The notes beneath the pieces were generated by a model, which worked only from the letters and a program-made list of their open reading frames with translations, was not told where the DNA came from and did not search any database. A DNA stretch of 64,000 bases from the NCBI GenBank assembly GCA_012064385.1, contig QRDG01002510.1:62001-126000 (forward strand). Reading direction: 5' to 3'. Source of the DNA: Puccinellia tenuiflora. Its lineage: Eukaryota > Streptophyta > Magnoliopsida > Poales > Poaceae. This document shows positions 55,661 to 64,000 of the stretch, piece by piece (the first letter of the stretch is position 1; the number at the start of each line of letters is the position of its first letter). A program made the translations under genes and the position numbers.

Positions 55661-56730
55661 TGTCGGCACAGTGGAAACCAGGGTACCACGGGCCGGCCTG
55701 CCAGGGCCCACAAGATTCTTTGGATGATTTTCGCTAAGGACCAGGCTCCCCAAGCCTGGCGAGCTTCGCGAGGATTTTCCCCTCGCGAAGGGTTTTTCTC
55801 CTCGCCAAGGCTTCTCTCCCTTGGCGAGGGATCGCTCCTCGACAAGACGCCTCCGACGTCACCCGCAATTCTGCTAAGGACCAAGCCGAAGGGCTCGGCG
55901 AGGTCCTCTGCCTCGCCGAGGCCCCTTCCTCACGAAGCCATCTCTGCCCCCGCGGCAGAGCGCACATGGGCTCTGCGCCATGTGCAGAGTGACGCACGTG
56001 CCTACGCGCGATGACGACGATGCCGCAGTTGCCGTTTCCATGTATAAAGCAGTCAACAAAGTGGAGCCAGGCAAAGCGGACAACGAGTATTGCCGCTTTG
56101 GTGATAAGGGGACCGTCTGCAGCTATGCTCCAAGGACGACGTCACCGTGGGTCACGTCCCACCTCGGCAAGCGCCAGCCCACCATCCAGCTGGTCGGTGC
56201 CCCCTTTTTAGCTTTGGTGACGCCGTTCCCCTGCCGTGGACCGTGTCCACGAGCTTTACCTTTATGGTGGACTTCACCTTTATCATGTGCCGCGCCTCCT
56301 CCGTCGTCGCCATGTGGTAACCCTTCCCGCCCAAAGGTTTGGGCGGAAGAGGTCCGAGACGCCTATAAAAGGAGGGGGAGCACGCCCAAGCAAAGGGTTC
56401 GATCTTCGGTGGGTGCAACTCTATTAGACCAAACCCTAGATCTGAAGACCAGCAAGTAGCCATTGTTAGCCACCTCGAGCTCGACAAGCTCTCTTTGTAC
56501 TGTAAACTCTCCAAGCAGTGCAATACACAAAAGCAGGACGTAGGGGTTTTACCTCCACACGAGGGCCCTGAACCTGGGTAAGACCGAGCGTTCCATCTCT
56601 GCAGTGCAGTCCCGCAGCGAGTCCGACGAGCACCGTCGCCGGAGCACGTTGAGGGTTGTTTGATCCCGTGTTCAGCCCCTTACTCGATCCTTCTCGAGAC
56701 ACACCCAGTTCCTGGGACAGTTCTCCGACA
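55661..56730 (+). repeat. 5' LTR of the right-hand Gypsy
   Basis: It carries a TATA box CCTATAAAAGGAGG near 56363-56376 and the conserved TTTTACCTCCACACGAGGG motif near 56547-56565. CG-rich direct words (CCTCGCGAAGG, CCTCGCCAAGG, CTTGGCGAGG) occur at 55780-55930. Confidence 0.88.
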
Positions 56731-56732
56731 TT

Positions 56733-56750
56733 TGGCGCGCCAGGTAGGGG
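56733..56750 (+). promoter_or_regulatory. Primer binding site of the right-hand Gypsy
   Basis: TGGCGCGCCAGGTAGGGG lies two bases after the LTR end. The tRNA was not assigned. Confidence 0.75.
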
Positions 56751-56778
56751 GCTGAGGCGCGTCTTCATCCTCGACACA

Positions 56779-59065
56779 GAAATGGCCGGCTCTCGTGCCG
56801 AATGTCTCGCTCGCCGGACGGCTAGCTCCGCCATCGCTCCCGTAGGCCGCCCGCGCGGCCGCCGCGCGGCCGCCCGCGGGGGAGCTCTGCTCCGGAGCGC
56901 CGTGTCGACCCCGAGCCCCGCGTCGAGCACCCGGACGATGACGACATCGACCACGCCGAGGACGACCTCGGCGAAGAGGAGGCCTCCTCCCTGCACCCGT
57001 CGCGGGACCGTGCTGCCTCCTCGCTGGGCCGCCCTGCGCCCAGCCCGGCGACTGCGCTCCTCATGGCGCAGGAGCTGCTGCAGTACCGCCCCACGCCGGC
57101 GGCTCAGGAGGCCTGGCTCAACCGCGTTGCCGAGCTCATCGGCGCCGCTCGCGCCGCGGCACCCGCGCCGTCTCGTTCCCTGGTTCCTTCCGCGCTCGTG
57201 GGGGACGTGGCGCACGGCGCACCTCCCGCGCCTCCTCATCAGCCCGCGCCCGCTCCAGCTCCACCGGTTCCACCGCAACCTGCACCAGCGGGGGCTCCTC
57301 CTCGCGACGGCCGCGCTGCATCGCACGCGTCGTCGCCGCATGACTGCCAAATCATGCAGCGAGCCCCCGAGGATGCACGCGTGAGCATTGAGCGCGGGCA
57401 AGAACGCCGCAACCGCGCCGTCCAGGACGTCGCCACCGCCGGGCGCCACCTCCGCGCCACCCTCGCCAACGGCACGGTCACCTACGGCACGACGGCCGCG
57501 TTCACTCGCAGCCTCCGTCGCGTCGTCTGGCCGGTCAAGTTCAGGCCGGACCTTCCTCCGCGATACGACGGCAAGAACAACCCCCTGGAGTTCCTGCAGC
57601 TCTACTCTCTGGCCATCCAGGCCGCCGGGGGCGACGACAAGGTCATGGCGAACTGGTTCCCCATGGCCCTCAAGGACTCCGCATCCTCATGGCTCACCAA
57701 CCTCCCCGCCGAATCCATCAACACCTGGGAGGAGCTCTGCCGGTGCTTCATCGCCAACTTCAAGGGCACGTACGAGCGCGGCCTCACCTACAACGACCTC
57801 CGCGCCATGCGTCAGAAGCCCGGCGAGACCCTCCGCAAGTACAGTCCAGCGCTTCAGCCAAGTGCGCAACAAGATCCCCAACGCCACCGACGCACAGGTC
57901 ATTTCGGCCTTCCAGGCTGCGGTCACAGACGTGCGGATGCTCGAGAAGCTCGGCATCCACGACAACATCACCACCGTCGTCAAGCTCTTCGACTTAGCGG
58001 ACAAATGCGCCAAGGCTGAAGAGGGCCGCTTGTTCGTCAAGAACGAGCCAGGGGACCCTGCCGAGGGGTCCAAGAAGAAGAAATCCTCCGAGAAGCGCAA
58101 GACTACTGCGGTCCTCGCGGCAGAGCCCGACGCCAAGCAGCCTCGCCAAGCTGCCACTCCAGCCGCAGGACCTGAGAAGAAGGATGATCGTCCCTTCTAC
58201 ATCTACCACAACAGGCATTCTCACGCCACCGAGGACTGCTTCGACATCAAGAGGCTTCGCGAGGCTCGCGAGGCTCGCGAGGCAAACGGAGGCCGCGGAG
58301 GCCGCGGCGGAGGCCGCGGCGGCCGCGGGGGGCGACGCTGGAACAACAACTACAACGACAACTACCAGCAGAACCCCCAGGCCAACGCCGCTCAGCCCGC
58401 GAACGACAACCTGCCTGCCGAGGCTGACGAAGGCTACCAGGTTCCTCACGGGGCAGCTTGCATCCTCGGCGGGGATCAGGCCCCTCGCTCCAACCGCCAC
58501 TTCAATCAACTCGCTCGTGAGGTCACAGGAGCCCTTCCTGGAGTCGAGGCCTCCAGGCCCCTCAAGTGGTCCCAGTGCCCCATTACCTTCGACTCCGGCG
58601 ACCACCCCAAGTCCACCTCAACCATTGGCACCATCCCGTTGGTCTGCACCCCCACCATCAACAACATCGCCGTCTCTAAGACGCTCATTGATGGGGGCGC
58701 CGGCCTCAACGTCATCTCCGTCGAGACATTCGAGAAGCTGCAGGTGCCCTATGAGCGGCTCATGCCCACCAGGCCCTTCTCGGGAGTGACAAAGGGTCTT
58801 ACCACCCCTTTGGGACAGGTGAGGCTCCCCGTCACTTTCGGTACCCAGGCCAACTACCGCACCGAGCTGATCGACTTCGACGTCGCGCACATCGGCCTGC
58901 CCTACAACGCCATACTCGGCTACCCCGCCCTCGCCAAATTCATGGTGGTGACCCACCACGCCTACAACCTCGTCAAGCTCCCCGGCTCGGGTGGCACCAT
59001 TGTCATGCGCGGCGTGGTCTCGGACGCCCTGTACGCTGCGTAAGCGGCCTACAAGGCGCCGCGGT
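56779..59065 (+). pseudogene. gag-protease of the right-hand Gypsy, frameshifted
   Basis: It starts MAGSRAECLARRTASSAIAP at about 56779 and changes frame near 56880. The gag domain follows (FLQLYSLAIQAAGGDDKVMA, SSWLTNLPAESINTWEEL, FIANFKGTYERG), with another frame change near 57840. It then has KDDRPFYIYHNRHSHATEDC (zinc-knuckle-like), a glycine/arginine-rich stretch, and a retropepsin-like domain with the active-site region KTLIDGGAGLNVISVETF. The TAA at 59041-59043 closes the frame after DALYAA. Related linker sequence continues in another frame to the polymerase. Confidence 0.85.
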
Positions 59066-59222
59066 GGCGTCACCCGCTGACGAGGACGAGGAACCCCTCC
59101 CGAGGCCCCTCGCGAAGAAGAAGCAGCTGTTCTCACAGGAGAAGGCCGCGACAAAGCAAGTGTCTCTGAGGCAAGCGGGCTCGGGGGCTTGCGTCACCAT
59201 CGGCGCCAACCTGCCTCCCAAA

Positions 59223-62200
59223 TAGGAAAGCGCGCTCGTCGCCTTCCTCAGGGCAAACTCTGACATGTTCGCCTGGACACCGTCAGATATGTCCGGAGTA
59301 CCGAGGGAGGTGATCGAGCACCACTTAGCCGTGTGTCCAAACGCACGCCCCGTCAAGCAAAAAGCGCGGCGCCAAGCGCCAGAGAAGCAAGACTTCATCG
59401 TCAAGGAAGTAGACAAGCTGAAGAAGGCCAGCATCATCAAGGAAGTGGTCCACCCCACTTGGCTCGCCAACGGCGTGGTCGTCCCCAAGCACACCGGAGG
59501 GAGCCGCCTCTGCATCGACTTCACCGACCTCAACAAGGCCTGCCCCAAGGACCCTTATCCCCTCCCGAGGATCGACCAGATCGTGGACTCCACCGCCGGC
59601 TGCGCGCTCCTCTGTTTTCTGGATGCCTTCTCTGGTTATCACCAGATCAAGATGGCAAAGGAGGACGAGGAGAAGACAGCATTTCTCACTCCTTGTGGTG
59701 TGTTCTGCTACGTCTGCATGCCCTTCGGCCTGAAGAACGCCGGCGCCACTTTCCAGCGCCTCATGAGGATCGCTCTTGGGAGCCCAAATGGGGAGGAATG
59801 CAGAGGCCTACGTCGATGACATCGTCGTCAAGACCCGCGAGAGGGACACGCTCATCCAGGATCTCGAGGAGACCTTTGCCAACCTGCGCAAGGTCAACAT
59901 CAAGCTGAACCCCGCCAAGTGCGTCTTCGGGGTCCCTTCAGGCAAGCTCCTTGGGTTCCTGGTATCTCACCGCGGCATTGAGGCCAACCCCGACAAAATC
60001 AAGGCCATAGAGCAGATGCAGCCTCCTCGTCGCCTCAAGGACATGCAACGCCTAGCGGGATGTATGGCCAGCCTTGGCCGTTTCATCTCCAAGTTCGGCG
60101 AGAGGGCGCTGCCGTTTTTCAAGATCATGAAGAGGTCCGGTCCCTTCAAGTGGACCCTGAAGCAGCAAAGGCCTTCGAGGACCTGAAGAAATACCTGGCG
60201 AGCCCACCCATCATGGTTGCCCCACACCCTCGCGAACCTCTGAAGCTGTACCTTGCAGCCACTCCTCAGACGGCAAGCGCGGTCTTGGTGGCTGAAAGAG
60301 AAGAGCCAGTCCTCGACAAGCAGAACTCCTCCTCGCCAGCCCAGAACCCCCTGACGAGGAAGCAGNNNNNNNNNNNNNNNNNNNNNNNNNNNNNNNNNNN
60401 NNNNNNNNNNNNNNNNNNNNNNNNNNNNNNNNNNNNNNNNNNNNNNNNNNNNNNNNNNNNNNNNNNNNNNNNNNNNNNNNNNNNNNNNNNNNNNNNNNNN
60501 NNNNNNNNNNNNNNNNNNNNNNNNNNNNNNNNNNNNNNNNNNNNNNNNNNNNNNNNNNNNNNNNNNNNNNNNNNNNNNNNNNNNNNNNNNNNNNNNNNNN
60601 NNNNNNNNNNNNNNNNNNNNNNNNNNNNNNNNNNNNNNNNNNNNNNNNNNNNNNNNNNNNNNNNNNNNNNNNNNNNNNNNNNNNNNNNNNNNNNNNNNNN
60701 NNNNNNNNNNNNNNNNNNNNNNNNNNNNNNNNNNNNNNNNNNNNNNNNNNNNNNNNNNNNNNNNNNNNNNNNNNGACAACCAAGCCACTGGACCATGCAT
60801 TTCGACGGCGCCTTTGCGGCCAGAAGTGCAGGGGCTGGCGCCGTCCTCACCTCACCGACAGGCGACAAGCTCTACTACGCCGTCCAACTGTGCTTCAAGG
60901 ACAACGACAAGGTCTCCAACAACATCGCTGAGTATGAAGGCCTCCTCGCCGGGCTCAGAGCCGCCATCGCCCTCGGCATCAAGTACATCCTCATCAAGGG
61001 CGACTCCCAGCTCCTCGTCAACTTCTCCAACAAAAGCTACACGCCTAAGGACACCTACATGGTGGCCTACCTTGAAGAGGTACGCAAGCTGGAGAAGCAC
61101 TTCAGGGGCATGGAGCTCAAGCACATCCCGCGGGCAGAAAACCAAGAGGCAGATGAAATTGCTCGGCGAGCAGCAGAAGAGAAGCCCAGAAGCCTGGAGT
61201 GTTCGAGGAGAGGCTCACCAAGGCCTCAGTCAAGCAACCTGTGGTCATATCAGCATCGACGAGGAGCTCCCACCTACCCCACCGAGCGGAGCACCAAACT
61301 ATGGGTTGCCCTCGGGCGATCGCTTGCTGCTGACTCTAGTACGACAAGACACTGGTTGGATCGACGAGATCAAGAACTACCTGCAGAACCGAGCCCTCCC
61401 CGAAGATGACGCAGAGGCCGAGAGAATTGCTCGCTAGGCCAAGTCCCTATTGCCTCCACGACGGAGACCTGTACCGCAAGCGACCCAATAGGGTTGCGCT
61501 GTGGTGTGTCCCTGCCGAGGAAGGCCGCCAGCTCATCAACGACATACACAGCGGCGAGTACGGCCACCACTCCTCCTCGCGCAACATTGCAGGCAAGGTC
61601 TTCCGGAGTGGTTTCTACTGGCCCTCAGTGCTTCAAGATGCTGCCGAAATCGTCCAATCCTGCGACGCATGCCAATTCCACGCCAAGCAAATCCACCAGC
61701 CCGCGCAAGGACTCCAGACGATCCCGCTCTCCTGGCGTGTTCGCGGTCTGGGGGCTGGACCTGCTGGGGCCCTTCCCGCGAGCGCTCGGGGGCTACCGCT
61801 ACCTCTACGTCGCCATCGACAAATTCACCAAGTGGCCTGAGGTGGAGCCCCGTGCGCACCATTCCGGCGAAGTCGGCGGTAAAATTCATAAGGAGCCTGG
61901 TCTTCCGCTTTGGCGTGCCCAATCGCATCATCACCGACAAACGGCTCACAATTCATCAGTGGCGCCTTCAAGTCCTACTGCGGCAGCATCGGCGCCCAAA
62001 TCTGCTACGCCTCGGTGGCGCATCCACGAAGCAACGGGCAGGCCGAACGAGCCAACGCCGAGGTGCTCAGGGGCCTCAAGACGAGAAGCTTCAACCGCCT
62101 CAAGGCCAGCGGCAAGCATTGGATCGATGAGCTCCCCTCGGTGCTCTGGTCCATCCGCACCACGCCAACAAAGGCCAACTGGTGAGACGCCGTTCTCCCT

Positions 62201-62595
62201 CGTCTATGGCGCTGAAGCCGTCCTCCCCAGCGAGATCACTCATGGCTCTCCGCGAGTCCTGGCATTCAAGGAGGCTGAGGTGGACGAACTCCGCAACGAC
62301 GACCTGCTGCTGCTTGAAGGGCTCCGCCGCAATGCGGCCCTGAGAGCGGCAAGGTACCAGCAAGACCTCCGTCGCTACCACAGCCGCCACATCCGGCCGC
62401 GCACTCTCGAAGCAGAGACCTTGTCCTGAGGAGAATCCTCTCCAGGGCAGGCCTCCACAAGCTCTCCCAATGTGGGAAGGCCCCTACAGAGTCGTGCACA
62501 TCGCCAGGCCTGGCTCCGCGCGGCTCGAGACGGAGGATGGCACCCCTGTCGCCAACCCCTGGAACATCTAGCACCTGCGCAAGTTCTACCCCTGA
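59223..62595 (+). pseudogene. Polymerase of the right-hand Gypsy: RT, RNase H, integrase, broken
   Basis: After a TAG at 59223-59225 the frame reads ESALVAFLRANSDMFAW and enters reverse transcriptase (LCIDFTDLNKACPKDPYPLP). It changes frame near 59780 and resumes with AEAYVDDIVVKTRERD, the YVDD catalytic motif. After another shift near 60160 and the N gap come RNase H (MHFDGAFAARSAGAGAVL, ENQEADEIARRAAEE) and the integrase zinc-binding part (EYGHHSSSRN, CDACQ). The integrase core follows in three frames (LDLLGPF, ITDKR where TDNG is expected, NGQAERAN). It ends near YRVVHIARPGSARLE. At least six frameshifts make it inactive. Confidence 0.85.
60366..60774. other. Assembly gap (409 N)
   Basis: An unresolved run inside the RT/RNase H connection of the right-hand Gypsy. 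Its real length is unknown. Open frames crossing it are artefacts. Confidence 0.99.
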
Positions 62596-63806
62596 TCGCC
62601 CTCGCGAGCAATTTTTTGCATCAAGGGAGAGCCACGCGCCATCATCCTCCACGAGGAAAAACTTCGGCTCCCCTCTCTACTATACGTTGCCGCGGGCCGT
62701 TCGAGAAGACTCCCAAGCCACCAAGCCTCGGCATGGTAACCTCTTCAGGCACCATGTCTTGGCGAGGTGGATCCCCATGCCCGGTCATGGTGGAACGAAG
62801 GCTAAAAAGCCACCCCCGCATAGGGGCCCCCTGAGCTCTCTCTACATGCGTCTGCCTCGGGCACGCCCCTCGAGAGTCTCAGCCACAGAATGTGGACCCC
62901 ATGCCAAGAGCATGGCGGATTTTTTGTGCTTCTGGCCACGCCAGTGTAATGAACTTATGTTTCAGGACAACTTAAACTCTTGCGCATCGCGCCAGCATAT
63001 TTCGCGGCTTCGGCAAAGCTGTCATTGCTATTTATTCTCGCTCGTATGATCCCTCCTGTGTATCTCGCGAGCGGGGGCTAGCATGGTGCCATGCCACGGG
63101 AGCATCCCGGCAGCGCCTAAAACCCAAGGGATCCGAGCTCTGAACTTGCGGGTCAGCTCTCATGCATGTCAACTCCCAGGAGCTCTGAACTCATGGGTCA
63201 GCTCCCGCCCACGTCAACTCACCAAGGATCACCAAAACCTTGGTGCTTGTTCTCCTCGTGAGACACACATGAAGGAACCTACATGCTCAAGTTTTATAGC
63301 TATCTATTGCTTGTGGGTATGCCTATCTGTCCAAGTGCAGGTAACAAGCATCAGGCACCCTCTCCAAGGCAACAGCGCCTCGCCAGGGAACCAACACCCT
63401 CTCCAAGGCGGAAACGCCTTGTCAGGCTAAGTACAAGAACTTGGTAGAATTTCCTCTTGCTGGTTTTTTGCCCCTCGAGTCTCTTTTCTCTCTCCACGCC
63501 TCATGGGCTGCTTGCACGTCAAAGGGGAGCCCCAAGCATCGCGCTTCGCGGAGCTCTTACTTCTTGAGGCCTCACGCACCCCCCAGACTTGTGGAGCACT
63601 GACTCGCACATACCGAAGCGGCGGTGGTATAGCGCTAAGAGAGGTCCTAAGACGTAGAGCAAAAAAGACATGAAGGGAAAAGACAAAAGCCACCCAAGGG
63701 ACATTCACAAGCACGTTCCAAAGCTAAAAGCAAGTCTTTACAAAAGTTATTACAACCAAAATACCACGATAATTGTGCCTCATGCACGACCAGCTACAGG
63801 AAGAGT
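62596..63806 (+). other. 3' region of the right-hand Gypsy, no gene seen
   Basis: Sequence after pol without coding signal. Local direct repeats include GGGTCAGCTC (63151-63205) and CTCTCCAAGGC (63359-63415). Confidence 0.5.
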
Positions 63807-64000
63807 TCAGGCCGTCGCGCCTCCTGAGGTCCCCGCTCCATCCGCGGCATCTCCCGCTTCCAGGGCGCCTTCCTCACCGCCGCCTTCGTCTTCATCGACC
63901 AAGACTTGGTCGTACTTCTTGGCGAGCACCTCAGCGGCCTCCCCGCCTTGCTGCGAATCTCGACCGGCTCCATCACGGCCTCGAGGTTGAACGAGGGCCA
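63807..64000 (-). other. C-terminal end of a probable antisense gene, truncated at window edge
   Basis: On the minus strand a frame enters from the right edge, reads EVLAKKYDQVLVDEDEGGGE and ends at a TGA at 63807-63809. Its position, antisense and 3' of pol, matches the antisense gene of the Tat element at 37587-40241. The identifying domain would lie to the right of the window. Confidence 0.4.

Larger units (their letters stand above)
55661..64000 (+). mobile_element. Tat-lineage Gypsy element with decayed gag-pol, incomplete at window end
   Basis: The 1070-bp LTR (55661-56730) begins TGTCGGCACAGTGG and ends TTCTCCGACA. It is followed by the primer site TGGCGCGCCAGGTAGGGG, gag, protease, RT, RNase H and integrase in order, then a 3' region with an antisense frame. 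No 3' LTR is reached before 64000. Multiple frameshifts and a 409-base assembly gap lie in pol. Its primer site differs from those of the two other Tat-type families here. Confidence 0.9.

Noticed and set aside
59967..61409. Long open frames spanning the N run
   Set aside because: The undefined bases contain no stop codons by construction; the frames are artefacts.

Overview
The window is plant nuclear DNA from a large, repeat-packed grass genome, most likely Triticeae (wheat, Aegilops or barley type). The basis is the mix of Tat-lineage and Tekay-like Gypsy elements, a CACTA element with Transposase_21 and Ulp1-type genes, PIF/Harbinger, Stowaway, Mutator and hAT elements, a Helitron, and grass-type F-box and DUF1618 genes. 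The species is inferred, not proven. Most of the 64 kb is transposable elements nested in one another. The only apparently intact host gene is a single-coding-exon F-box gene (9002-10210, minus).

Layout, left to right. 1-5113: 5' end of a minus-strand Gypsy element (gag, primer site, 3.8 kb LTR) inserted into the end of a PIF/Harbinger transposase (5114-6225). 6806-10400: F-box gene with a probable intron in its 3' UTR. 11770-16050: a Stowaway MITE, a 1.9 kb Mutator-type foldback element with a 10-bp target duplication, an exact 111-bp tandem duplication and a 742-bp hAT element. 17993-26884: a non-autonomous LTR element (TSD ACGGC) whose 3' LTR is split by a second non-autonomous LTR element (21588-26784, TSD TGCTT). 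27055-27794: a DUF1618 pseudogene cut by the left end of a large CACTA element. From 27795 to at least 55372: that CACTA element, with its second gene (coiled-coil plus C48/Ulp1-like, minus) and its transposase (Transposase_21, minus). Into it are inserted a 12.9 kb Tat-lineage Gypsy (28695-41637, TSD ATAAT, LTRs identical by eye, in an intron) and a 3.1 kb Helitron (47060-50190). 55661-64000: another Gypsy with a frameshifted gag-pol and an assembly gap, running off the window.

The strongest candidate for an undescribed system is inside the CACTA element. A plus-strand TATA box (50664-50674) is followed by one 26-bp-stem hairpin (50739-50808), then three complete 80-nt hairpins and one half hairpin in a perfect 136-bp tandem array (50887-51358). 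All of it points toward the 3' end of the element's own transposase gene. A second, 140-bp near-palindrome (45657-45796) lies upstream of the other CACTA gene. This resembles a transposon-borne microRNA or hairpin-RNA locus; CACTA-borne miR820 in rice is a known precedent for the concept.

Several retroelements also carry repeat arrays that look structured. One 36-bp array alternates between two hairpins with compensatory base changes. Another array repeats a polypurine-tract-like word eleven times. A hairpin motif is shared between the autonomous-type element and a non-autonomous one, and a motif of about 50 nt is shared by the LTRs of four families.
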